Assembly (NCBI GenBank): GCA_002483365.1
Contig: DLHT01000013.1
Coordinates: forward strand, 1 to 64,000
DNA: 64,000 nucleotides
Reading direction: 5' to 3'
From: Cellvibrio sp. UBA7661
GTDB lineage: Bacteria; Pseudomonadota; Gammaproteobacteria; Pseudomonadales; Cellvibrionaceae
Under the pieces are notes generated by a model. That model saw only the letters and a program-made list of their open reading frames with translations, was not told where the DNA came from and made no database searches. Shown piece after piece: positions 43,943 through 52,213 of this stretch (its first letter is position 1; the number at the start of each line of letters is the position of its first letter). A program made the position numbers and the translations under genes.

Positions 43943-44031
43943 TGCATACGTATGCGGTCTTTTGAATACGTATGCGGTCTTTTGAATACGTATGCATTCT
44001 ATTGTGAGAGTCGATAGCAAAGGCCTACCAT
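43943..44031 (+). promoter_or_regulatory. Triple-operator promoter of the second TonB-dependent receptor gene
   Basis: Three palindromes at exact 20-bp steps: 43943-43956 (TGCATACGTATGCG), 43963-43976 (TGAATACGTATGCG) and 43983-43996 (TGAATACGTATGCA). The last ends 5 bp before TTGTGA (44002-44007), with an 18-bp spacer to TACCAT (44026-44031). It is the same promoter as at 39163 with one extra 20-bp repeat unit. Confidence 0.78.
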
Positions 44032-44037
44032 CATTTC

Positions 44038-44148
44038 AACGACAGAACCATTCTGTGTTGCGCATATTTCCCCGTATCGCGTAAGAAGGACCGTCGTTCA
44101 CGCAATACGTTAAAAATAAAAGCTATACCTCCGCGGAGAGATAAAATC
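44038..44148 (+). promoter_or_regulatory. Structured mRNA leader of the second receptor gene
   Basis: Paralogous to the leader at 39238. AACGAC (44038-44043) pairs with GTCGTT (44093-44098), and the upper stem has TTCT/AGAA and GCG/CGC pairs. CTCCGCGGAG (44129-44138) again combines the Shine-Dalgarno with its complement. Pairing is kept although the loop sequence has diverged. Confidence 0.5.
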
Positions 44149-46938
44149 ATGAAAAAGCCATCGTTTAACCACATGTTCGCACTGGCCACTACCATGGCTA
44201 TGGTAGCGGGCTCGTCTACTGTTTATGCTCAAACCCAATCTGCTGCGGCAGAGAAAGAAGTTGAAGAAGTTGTTGTTACCGGTTTCCGTCAAAGCGTTTT
44301 GAATGCAATTGATGCAAAGCGCAATTCCGATACTGTTATTGAAGCGATTTCTGCCGATGATATCGGCGGTTTGCCCGATGTTTCTATCGCTGACTCGCTG
44401 TCGCGTTTGCCTGGCGTCACCTCTGTGCGCACTGGTGGTCAAGCCAGTGAATTGAACATTCGCGGTATGAGCGGTGACTTTGTTTTCGCTACCATGAATG
44501 GCCGTGAACAAGTCAGTACCAGCACCGGCCCTATTGCCGGCCGTAAAATTGAATTTGATGTATATCCATCTGAATTGATTTCACAAGCGGCGGTTTACAA
44601 ATCACCAAAAGCATCGCTTATCGAAGGTGGTGTTGCGGGCAGTATCGAACTGACTACCGTTAACCCGCTGAACAATACCCAGGATCACTCGTTCAATATG
44701 GGAATCCGCGGTAGCTCCAATAGCCGCACTTCAGAAGTAGAAGATGCAATTGATTTGGGCCATCGTTTTAATGCGTCTTATCAAGGTAAATTTGCTGACG
44801 ATACCCTTGGCCTTGCATTTGGTTACGCCAAGCTGAGCGCGCCAAGTGTTGCCAACCAATACATTGGTCTGCAATACAATGGCCGCGGCAATATCGACGG
44901 CGATGCCGATGATGAATTCATCAGCGAAGGTATGGAAATGCAACAGCGCGGCGGTGAAGAGCAGCGCGATAGTTACCTCGGTACTTTCGTGTGGGCACCG
45001 AGCGATACCTTTACCCTGAAGGGCGATGTATTTAATACCAAAGCAGACTCTGAAGCATTTGCGCGCGGTATCCGTGTGAAAACACTCGGCTCTGCCAACA
45101 GCATTACCAACCCGATTATTTCTGGCAACAGCATGATTGGCGGCACCGTATCCGGCGATGGTACAAGCAACTTTGCCGTATTTACCGTTAACGATAACGA
45201 CTCACGCGAAGCGGAAGTTTTATCTTATGGTTTGAATGCTGAATGGAAATTGGATCAGTGGACCGTTAATGCAGACGTATCTTTCTCTGAATCCGATGGC
45301 GATTTCCAAAACGGTGGCACCCGTGCACTGTTGTACAACGATACCAGTGTTGTTAATCCAGTGCGTTCACCAGAAACCATTACCTACAAAAACAATGGTT
45401 TGAACCCTGCAGATTTTACTGCTAACCAAAACTACACCGATTTGAACCGTATTGCGTTGACTGAAGTGGGGCAGTGGCCATTCATTACCCACAACGAAAT
45501 CAATGCGCAAAAAGTGGATGTGAAGTACGAATTTGAATCCGGTTTTGTAACCTCTGTTGAAGCGGGTGTTCGCAACTCTTCACGTGAATACACCGGTAAG
45601 CGCGGTCAGGAAGGTTATGGTTCAGAGTTTGGTAACCACCCTTCTGAATTCCCGATTCAATTGACTGACGACATGGTAAAAGTGGTCAAATTTGGCGGCG
45701 ACCTTAAAGGCATGCCTAACTTCTTTGCGATTGATTTTGACGAAGCCGTTGCTGCTGTTGAAGAGGCTCGTGGCAGCGATTGGAATCCTGTTGCAAACTG
45801 GTCCAACAACTGGACCATGATCCAATCAGGTACCGTGACCGAAGATGTACTTGCTGGTTATGTCATGGCAAATTTTGCAACTGAAATGGGCTCAACGCCT
45901 GTGACAGGTAACCTGGGTGTACGTGTGGTTGAATCTGATCAATCCAGTACCGGTTATTTGCAAATTGGTGCAGGCGCTGGTGAAGCTATCGCCGACGAGC
46001 GCGGTGTTGTCAGCAATGATTACGTGCCTAACACTCTCGGCCAGAAATACACCGATTACTTGCCATCGTTGAACCTGAATTTCCAAATTACAGAGCAAGA
46101 CAACATTCGTTTTGCTGCTGCAAAAGTAATGTCGCGTCCACCGGTGAGCCAATTGAAATCGGGTGCAGGTTCCTGGATTGACGGCGAAGATAGATTCAAT
46201 GCATGGGGCAATACCAGCCCATTGCTTGATCCATTCTATGCCGATCAATATGACCTGTCGTACGAGCACTATTTTGCGGATACCGAAGGTGCAATCGTTA
46301 TTGCATTGTTCCGCAAAGATATCGAATCGTTCATTGAAAACATTACCCTGCGCGGTGTTGATTTCAAAGAACTCGGTTTCAACGTACCGGATATTAACCC
46401 CAACACTGGTAATCCACTGAAGCCAGGTGGTGAATATCAAACCGCTTACAACAACACCAAAGGTGGCTACATTCAGGGTATTGAATTGGGTTACACCCAA
46501 ACCTTCGATTTCTTGCCAGGCATTTGGTCTGGTCTGGGTGTGAGCAGCAGCTATTCCTACACTGAAAGTGACGTTGAGCGTATCAATAATCTGGGCGGTG
46601 AAGACAAAGATATCGGTATGCCAGGTTTGTCACCAAGCAACCTCAGTGCAACCCTGTTCTATGACTACGAAGGCTTCTCAACCCGTTTGAACTATCGCTA
46701 CCGCGAAGCATTTGTGGCCAACCAGGTTGCAGTTGAAACGCAAGAAGTGTTCTACGCCGATGAATCAGTAGTGGACTATCAAGCGTCTTACGAATTCGAC
46801 AATGGTGTTGAGCTGGTATTCCAGGTGAACAACCTGACTGATGAGCCTTCAAAAACCTACTTTGGTACTGAAGCGCAAACCGGTTCTATCCAGTACTTCG
46901 GCCGTCAATACTTCTTTGGTGTTAACTACAAGATGTAA
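44149..46938 (+). CDS. TonB-dependent receptor (maltodextrin/alpha-glucan type), second copy
   Basis: A 929-residue outer-membrane receptor paralogous to the one at 39351. The signal peptide (MKKPSFNHMFALATTMAMVA) is nearly identical. TonB box EVEEVVVTG, plug segment SIADSLSRLPGVTSVRTGG and a long barrel follow. The last residue is Met (FFGVNYKM) rather than the usual Phe. Barrel and loops differ considerably from the first copy, suggesting different oligosaccharide ligands. It is followed by a terminator and two GH13 genes. Confidence 0.93.
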   Translation: MKKPSFNHMFALATTMAMVAGSSTVYAQTQSAAAEKEVEEVVVTGFRQSVLNAIDAKRNSDTVIEAISADDIGGLPDVSIADSLSRLPGVTSVRTGGQASELNIRGMSGDFVFATMNGREQVSTSTGPIAGRKIEFDVYPSELISQAAVYKSPKASLIEGGVAGSIELTTVNPLNNTQDHSFNMGIRGSSNSRTSEVEDAIDLGHRFNASYQGKFADDTLGLAFGYAKLSAPSVANQYIGLQYNGRGNIDGDADDEFISEGMEMQQRGGEEQRDSYLGTFVWAPSDTFTLKGDVFNTKADSEAFARGIRVKTLGSANSITNPIISGNSMIGGTVSGDGTSNFAVFTVNDNDSREAEVLSYGLNAEWKLDQWTVNADVSFSESDGDFQNGGTRALLYNDTSVVNPVRSPETITYKNNGLNPADFTANQNYTDLNRIALTEVGQWPFITHNEINAQKVDVKYEFESGFVTSVEAGVRNSSREYTGKRGQEGYGSEFGNHPSEFPIQLTDDMVKVVKFGGDLKGMPNFFAIDFDEAVAAVEEARGSDWNPVANWSNNWTMIQSGTVTEDVLAGYVMANFATEMGSTPVTGNLGVRVVESDQSSTGYLQIGAGAGEAIADERGVVSNDYVPNTLGQKYTDYLPSLNLNFQITEQDNIRFAAAKVMSRPPVSQLKSGAGSWIDGEDRFNAWGNTSPLLDPFYADQYDLSYEHYFADTEGAIVIALFRKDIESFIENITLRGVDFKELGFNVPDINPNTGNPLKPGGEYQTAYNNTKGGYIQGIELGYTQTFDFLPGIWSGLGVSSSYSYTESDVERINNLGGEDKDIGMPGLSPSNLSATLFYDYEGFSTRLNYRYREAFVANQVAVETQEVFYADESVVDYQASYEFDNGVELVFQVNNLTDEPSKTYFGTEAQTGSIQYFGRQYFFGVNYKM

Positions 46939-46968
46939 TGGCAGTGCCAGTACGACCTTGAGCAAATC

Positions 46969-47005
46969 AATCACCCGCATGGCGTGCCATGTGGGTGATT
47001 TTTTA
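46969..47005 (+). terminator. Terminator after the second receptor gene
   Basis: AATCACCC (46969-46976) pairs with GGGTGATT (46993-47000), with an inner ATGGC/GCCAT stem and a T run. The GH13 gene that follows lacks a copy of the operator, so read-through or a hidden promoter must feed it. Confidence 0.88.
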
Positions 47006-47092
47006 TCTGCCCTCACTCATTTTTAAATAATTGTTTGTTTGATGAGTGCGAGCCAACTGAAAAAAATTAAAAAAATGAATAGGAGAATAACA

Positions 47093-48937
47093 ATGATGCG
47101 GTTACTTCCCTTGCTGCTATTACTTTGCACCCTGACGGCATTCGCCCAGTCACATACTATTTACCACTTGGAGCCTGCTAACTGGTGGGTGGGTATGAAG
47201 TACCATCAGGTTGAACTCATGGTGCATGGCGATAACATCAGTGCAACACAGCCGCACATTGCATACCCTGGCGTAAAAATTCTTTCGGTAGTAAAAACCG
47301 ATAACCCCAATTATGTATTTGTCACTATCGATATTGCGGCTAACACCAAGCCAGGAAAATTTCCTATTGAATTTCAGCTCAATGGTGAAACACAAAGTCG
47401 TTTTGAATATGCGTTATTCGAACGCGAAAAAAATTCTGCACAGCGTCAGGGTTTTTCTGCAAAAGATGCCATTTATTTAATCACGCCCGACCGTTTTGCC
47501 AACGGCAACCCCGCGAACGATGCAATGCCTGGGTTAACAGAGCAGCCCGATCGCGCCTATAAAGGCGGCCGTCACGGCGGTGATATTGCGGGCATGATGC
47601 AACATCTGGATTACATCGCCAGTATGGGCTTTACCCAAATCTGGCCAAATCCGCTCACTGAAAATAACCAGCCGCGATATTCCTATCATGGTTACGCCGC
47701 TACCAATTTGTATTTGATTGATGCGCGCTACGGCACCAATGACGATTTCAAACGCTTTGTGCAAAAAGCAAAACAAAAAGGGATAGGTGTTATTCAGGAT
47801 ATCGTACTCAATCACATAGGCTCGGAGCATTGGTGGATGAAAGATTTACCTGCGAGCGATTGGCTTAATTTTCAAAGTGCGCCCGAATTTACCAACCATC
47901 GTCGCACCACAGTGCAAGATCCTTATGCAGACACGCGCGATAAAGAACTGTTTGTGAATGGCTGGTTCGTTAATTCCATGCCGGATTTAAACCAGCGCAA
48001 TCCGCAAATGGCAAATTATTTAATCCAGAATAGTTTGTGGTGGATTGAATACGCAGGCCTGAGCGGTGTGCGTGAAGATACTTACGGCTACGCCGATGAG
48101 AAATTCTTATCGCGCTGGGCAAAAGCGATTATGGATGAATATCCCCGGTTTAATATTGTGGGTGAAGAGTGGAGCACAAACCCGGCAGTAGTCGCCCATT
48201 GGCAGCGGGGCAAAGAAAACAAAAGCGGGCATGTATCGCACATGCCAAGCGTCATGGATTTTCCAATCCACGAAACCCTGCGCCATGTGTTGGTAGAAGA
48301 AGAGAGTTGGGATAAAGGGTTTGTCCGCTTGTATGAAATGCTGGCAAATGATTTTGTATACGCTGATCCGTTTAATTTAGTGGTCTTCCCGGAAAATCAT
48401 GACACCTCGCGTATTTATTCGGTGCTGAATGAAGACATGGATTTATTCAAGACCGCAATGATTTACAGTGCAACCATGCGCGGCATTCCGCAATTTTATT
48501 ACGGCTCGGAAGTATTATTGACCAGTCCTAAAGAGCGTGACGACGGTGCCGTACGCGCCGATATGCCCGGCGGTTGGAAAGATGATAGTAAAAATGCGTT
48601 CACTGGAAAAGGGCTGACCAGTAAAGAAAAAGACGCACAACTGTTTATGAAAACCTTGCTCAGCTGGCGTAAAAAATCCGAGGTGATTCATCGCGGGCAT
48701 TTGCGCCACTACGCACCGGAAAAAGGTGTGTATGTGTATGTTCGCTACTTGGATAATAAAGCCGTCATGGTGTTGTTAAATAAAAACAAGCAAGACACAA
48801 CACATTCTTTGGGTGCCTATAAAGAATTTCTGAACGGAAAGAAAACCATGCGCGATGTACTGGCGAATAAAAAAATAGCAGTCAGCGATTCATTGGTTTT
48901 GCCGGCCAAAACGTCGCTGGTTCTGGAAATACAATAA
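47093..48937 (+). CDS. Secreted GH13 cyclomaltodextrinase/neopullulanase-like enzyme
   Basis: A 614-residue enzyme with a signal peptide (MMRLLPLLLLLCTLTAFAQS). The start at 47093 has AGGAG 7 nt upstream; earlier in-frame starts would bury the signal. An N-terminal cyclomaltodextrinase beta-domain (about 21-112) precedes the barrel. Catalytic regions are DIVLNH (236-241), GVREDT with Asp329, VGEEW with Glu358 and ENHD with Asp437. The resemblance is to SusA-type periplasmic neopullulanases, which cut alpha-1,4 bonds in pullulan, cyclodextrins and maltodextrins. Probably periplasmic. Confidence 0.9.
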   Translation: MMRLLPLLLLLCTLTAFAQSHTIYHLEPANWWVGMKYHQVELMVHGDNISATQPHIAYPGVKILSVVKTDNPNYVFVTIDIAANTKPGKFPIEFQLNGETQSRFEYALFEREKNSAQRQGFSAKDAIYLITPDRFANGNPANDAMPGLTEQPDRAYKGGRHGGDIAGMMQHLDYIASMGFTQIWPNPLTENNQPRYSYHGYAATNLYLIDARYGTNDDFKRFVQKAKQKGIGVIQDIVLNHIGSEHWWMKDLPASDWLNFQSAPEFTNHRRTTVQDPYADTRDKELFVNGWFVNSMPDLNQRNPQMANYLIQNSLWWIEYAGLSGVREDTYGYADEKFLSRWAKAIMDEYPRFNIVGEEWSTNPAVVAHWQRGKENKSGHVSHMPSVMDFPIHETLRHVLVEEESWDKGFVRLYEMLANDFVYADPFNLVVFPENHDTSRIYSVLNEDMDLFKTAMIYSATMRGIPQFYYGSEVLLTSPKERDDGAVRADMPGGWKDDSKNAFTGKGLTSKEKDAQLFMKTLLSWRKKSEVIHRGHLRHYAPEKGVYVYVRYLDNKAVMVLLNKNKQDTTHSLGAYKEFLNGKKTMRDVLANKKIAVSDSLVLPAKTSLVLEIQ

Positions 48938-48978
48938 TGCAATTGATTATGAAGCGGATTGTTCTGGCGGGAAATACA

Positions 48979-50844
48979 ATGAAAACAAAAATGATGATGA
49001 GCGGTTTGGTGTTGGTGCTAGCGTCTTGTACGAGCACGCCGCAACCCAATGCAGAAAAGAAAGTAGATGCGCAAGGAAAACCTGTGGTTTACCAAATTTT
49101 CACGCGCTTGTATGGCAATACCAATACCACCAATAAACCCTGGGGCACGCTGGAAGAAAATGGTGTTGGAAAATTCAACGACATTAACGATGCCGCCTTG
49201 CAATCACTCAAACAGCTCGGCGTAAGCCATGTGTGGTACACCGGCGTTCCGCATCATGCAGTGATTCGCGATTACACCGCTTTCGGTATCAGTAACGATG
49301 ATCCCGATGTGGTCAAAGGCCGCGCCGGATCACCTTATGCCGTAAAAGATTATTACAACGTAAATCCCGACCTTGCAGTGAATCCGGCCAATCGCTTGCA
49401 GGAGTTCGAAGCATTGATTGCACGCACCCATGCGCAGGGTATGAAAGTGGTTATTGATATTGTGCCCAACCATGTTGCGCGCGCGTATCACTCCATTAGT
49501 AAACCCGTAGGTGTTGAAGATTTTGGTGCGCGTGATAACACGCAAGTGGAATACGCGCGGGATAACAATTTTTATTATGTGGTTGGCGAGCCATTTAATG
49601 TGCCTGAGGCGCTGAATAATTATCGCCCTTTAGGTGGCGAGGCACATCCATTGAGTGATGGAAAGTTCGTTGAAAATCCCGCGAAATGGACTGGCAATGG
49701 TTCGCGCCTTGCGCAACCAAAATTTGATGACTGGTACGAAACCGTAAAAATCAATTACGGTATTCGCCCCGATGGCAGCAAAGATTTCCCCGAATTGCCT
49801 GCAGGTTGTGCACAAAAAACGGTGCAGGAGCATTACCAATTCTGGCAGGGAAAATCGGTTCCTGATTCCTGGATTAAATTCCGCCAAATTGCCGAATATT
49901 GGTTAGCAAAAGGCGTGGACGGTTTTCGGTTTGATATGGCAGAAATGGTGCCGGTGGAATTTTGGAGCTATTTGAATTCATCGATTAAACACAAAAATCC
50001 CGATGCGTTTTTACTGGCAGAAGTTTATAACCCGGCTGAGTACCGCAATTATTTGCAGCTGGGAAAAATGGATTATCTGTACGACAAAGTGGAAATGTAC
50101 GATAGCTTGAAAGCGATTATGCAAGGTAAAACCGGCACCAGTGCAATTGCCTCGGTACAGGCGGGCATGAGCGATATTGAAGAACACATGCTGCACTTTT
50201 TGGAAAACCACGATGAGCAGCGCATCGCCAGCCCTGAATTTGCCGGCAGTGCTGAAAAAGCCAAACCGGCGATGGTGGTGTCGGCATTAATCAGTCGCTC
50301 GCCCACCATGTTGTATTTTGGTCAGGAGGTTGGCGAAGCGGGCGCGTTGGAATCCGGTTTTGGCGACCCATCGCGCACCACTATATTCGATTACGCTGGT
50401 GTACCTGCGCATCAGCGCTTTATGAACAAAGGTAAGTTTGATGCAGGGCAATCAACGCCTGCGGAAAAATCCTTGTTGCAGTTTTATCGCGAGCTGATGA
50501 CGCTCTCGGCAAACGAATCGGGTTTTAATGGCGAGTATCGTGAACTGCATGGCGCTAATCTGGCAAATCATTCCGGTTACGATGAGCAGGTTTTTGCATT
50601 CGCCCGTTGGAATACTGCGCAGCAATGGTTAGTCGTCAGCAATTTCAGCGCAACTGAAGCGCGCACATTTAATTTGCAAGTAACACCAGAGCTGGTGAAC
50701 GCCTGGAATCTTTCCGGCAGCGCGCTCTTGCAATCGCGTTTGGGTAATAACAACACTTACGAGTTGGTGGTGCGCGATGGGCGGGCTTATGTCGCCATCC
50801 AGTTAGCACCATTGGAATCGTTAGTGTTGCAATTGCAAAAATAA
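48979..50844 (+). CDS. GH13 alpha-amylase, lipoprotein
   Basis: A 621-residue lipoprotein amylase. The chosen ATG at 48979 gives a short lipoprotein signal with lipobox LASC (Cys17, Thr at +2, outer-membrane sorting). An ATG at 48937 overlapping the previous stop is possible. GH13 regions: DIVPNH (160-165), GFRFDMAE with Asp319, LAEVY with Glu348 and ENHD with Asp412. It is likely co-transcribed with the preceding GH13 gene and works on oligosaccharides at the outer membrane. Confidence 0.9.
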   Translation: MKTKMMMSGLVLVLASCTSTPQPNAEKKVDAQGKPVVYQIFTRLYGNTNTTNKPWGTLEENGVGKFNDINDAALQSLKQLGVSHVWYTGVPHHAVIRDYTAFGISNDDPDVVKGRAGSPYAVKDYYNVNPDLAVNPANRLQEFEALIARTHAQGMKVVIDIVPNHVARAYHSISKPVGVEDFGARDNTQVEYARDNNFYYVVGEPFNVPEALNNYRPLGGEAHPLSDGKFVENPAKWTGNGSRLAQPKFDDWYETVKINYGIRPDGSKDFPELPAGCAQKTVQEHYQFWQGKSVPDSWIKFRQIAEYWLAKGVDGFRFDMAEMVPVEFWSYLNSSIKHKNPDAFLLAEVYNPAEYRNYLQLGKMDYLYDKVEMYDSLKAIMQGKTGTSAIASVQAGMSDIEEHMLHFLENHDEQRIASPEFAGSAEKAKPAMVVSALISRSPTMLYFGQEVGEAGALESGFGDPSRTTIFDYAGVPAHQRFMNKGKFDAGQSTPAEKSLLQFYRELMTLSANESGFNGEYRELHGANLANHSGYDEQVFAFARWNTAQQWLVVSNFSATEARTFNLQVTPELVNAWNLSGSALLQSRLGNNNTYELVVRDGRAYVAIQLAPLESLVLQLQK

Positions 50845-50898
50845 ATGCTGTCATTGTTAGTGATTATTTTTGGCATTAATAATTGTAAACTGAGCATC

Positions 50899-50946
50899 TG
50901 AATACGTATGTAGTGGGTTGGTTGCAAAAAGTTCCTTGGTTATTCT
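50899..50946 (+). promoter_or_regulatory. Operator-linked promoter of the acyltransferase-halogenase genes
   Basis: TGAATACGTATGTA (50899-50912) ends 5 bp before TTGGTT (50918-50923). A 17-bp spacer leads to TATTCT (50941-50946). It brings the acyltransferase and probably the second halogenase-like gene into the alpha-glucan regulon. Confidence 0.72.
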
Positions 50947-50983
50947 GCGCGCATAACAGCAAATAATTTAGTTGGGATATTGT

Positions 50984-52141
50984 ATGCAGCCAGCTCATTC
51001 CTCTGCGCTTAGCCTTGATTCCGCGCGCTATATCCATTCCCTGACGCCTTTGCGCGGTCTTGCTGCGTTGTGGGTTGTTGTCTTTCATATTGATGTCAGT
51101 CTTTATTATCGTGACCTTGGTGCGTTATTGCCTCGTACCAGCACGGGTATATTTTCACAGGGCTACTTGTGGGTTGATTTTTTCTTTTTACTCAGCGGTT
51201 TTATTATTGCGCACGTCTACGGTGAGCGGCTTCAATCAAGTAATAAGCCGCATGCTATTAAAGAATATCTCTGGGCAAGGTTTGCCCGCATTTATCCTCT
51301 GCATTTGTTTACTCTGGCATTGTTAGTGCTGATTGCACCTGTAGTTGCTTATTATTTTCCGGCGGTAGTAGACGGCAGTTGGAAAACCTATTTTGCCTGG
51401 AGTGCGATTCCCTCGCATTTATTGTTTACCAATGCAATGAACCAGCATGAGTATCTTTCCTGGAATATGGTGTCTTGGTCTATTGGTGCAGAATGGTGGA
51501 CGTATATTGCTGCGCTTGGCTTGATCATCGGTTTATGGAAAAAATCATTACCTATTGTTGTAATAGCTATGTCGGCAGCCTTTTTATGTTTAGCTGGACT
51601 GGTGTATTGGTTGCCAGAGAAAAAATTGGATATCACATTCAATTATGGTTTTTGGCGCTGTTTGTTTGAATTCATTATTGGTCTGGGTATTTACCAGTTT
51701 TATGTGCGCAATTGTGTCCATCGCTGGCTAAAACGGGATATCGTTTTTGCTGCACTGTTGTTGGGAATTGCGGCAACATTTCATTTTAAATGGCCAGACC
51801 TGATTGTTATACCGCTGTTTGCACTTTTGATTCTGTCAGCAGCTTATAACAACAACGTTTTTTTTACGCTATTGCAAAAGCCATTGTTGCAGTACCTGGG
51901 CACTATTTCCTATTCGATCTATTTAATGCACGGCCTATGGTTTTTCGTTTTCTGGTTCAGTTTTCCTTTTGTCAAAGTGGAGTATGAATTGGAGCAGATG
52001 CCGCTATTGGCAAAGTGCGGTTATATCCTGATTTTTATCGCGCTCACGCTGGGTTCTGCGCATTTTTCTTATCGTTATATAGAAGTCCCCGGTCGCCGCT
52101 GGTTTAATCCACGCTGTTTGTGGGCTAAAAATAATCCTTAA
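50984..52141 (+). CDS. Membrane acyltransferase, acyltransferase-3 (OafA-like) family
   Basis: A 385-residue polytopic membrane protein with about ten hydrophobic helices. The family hallmark LTPLRGLAALWVVVFH near the N terminus contains the conserved Arg and His, and SGFIIAHVYGER follows. Members O-acylate sugars of lipopolysaccharide, capsules or glycans; the acceptor here is unknown. The start at 50984 has GGGA 6 nt upstream. Its promoter carries the alpha-glucan operator, unusual company for this family, so a modified surface glycan or an acylated intermediate are both possible. Confidence 0.85.
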   Translation: MQPAHSSALSLDSARYIHSLTPLRGLAALWVVVFHIDVSLYYRDLGALLPRTSTGIFSQGYLWVDFFFLLSGFIIAHVYGERLQSSNKPHAIKEYLWARFARIYPLHLFTLALLVLIAPVVAYYFPAVVDGSWKTYFAWSAIPSHLLFTNAMNQHEYLSWNMVSWSIGAEWWTYIAALGLIIGLWKKSLPIVVIAMSAAFLCLAGLVYWLPEKKLDITFNYGFWRCLFEFIIGLGIYQFYVRNCVHRWLKRDIVFAALLLGIAATFHFKWPDLIVIPLFALLILSAAYNNNVFFTLLQKPLLQYLGTISYSIYLMHGLWFFVFWFSFPFVKVEYELEQMPLLAKCGYILIFIALTLGSAHFSYRYIEVPGRRWFNPRCLWAKNNP

Positions 52142-52213
52142 AGAAAAGATGATGAAACTATTAATAGCGTGTTGTCAGCTATACTCGGATGATTGCAGCA
52201 TCAGGTGGTATGT

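Noticed and set aside
43943..43996. CRISPR-like array
   Set aside because: The repeats are 14-bp palindromes with identical short spacers and lie at a promoter; they are operator copies, not repeats with unique spacers, and no cas gene is present.
39163..44220. Mobile element as the cause of the receptor duplication
   Set aside because: The two copies share similarity from operator through signal peptide, but no transposase, terminal inverted repeats or target duplications were seen at the borders.
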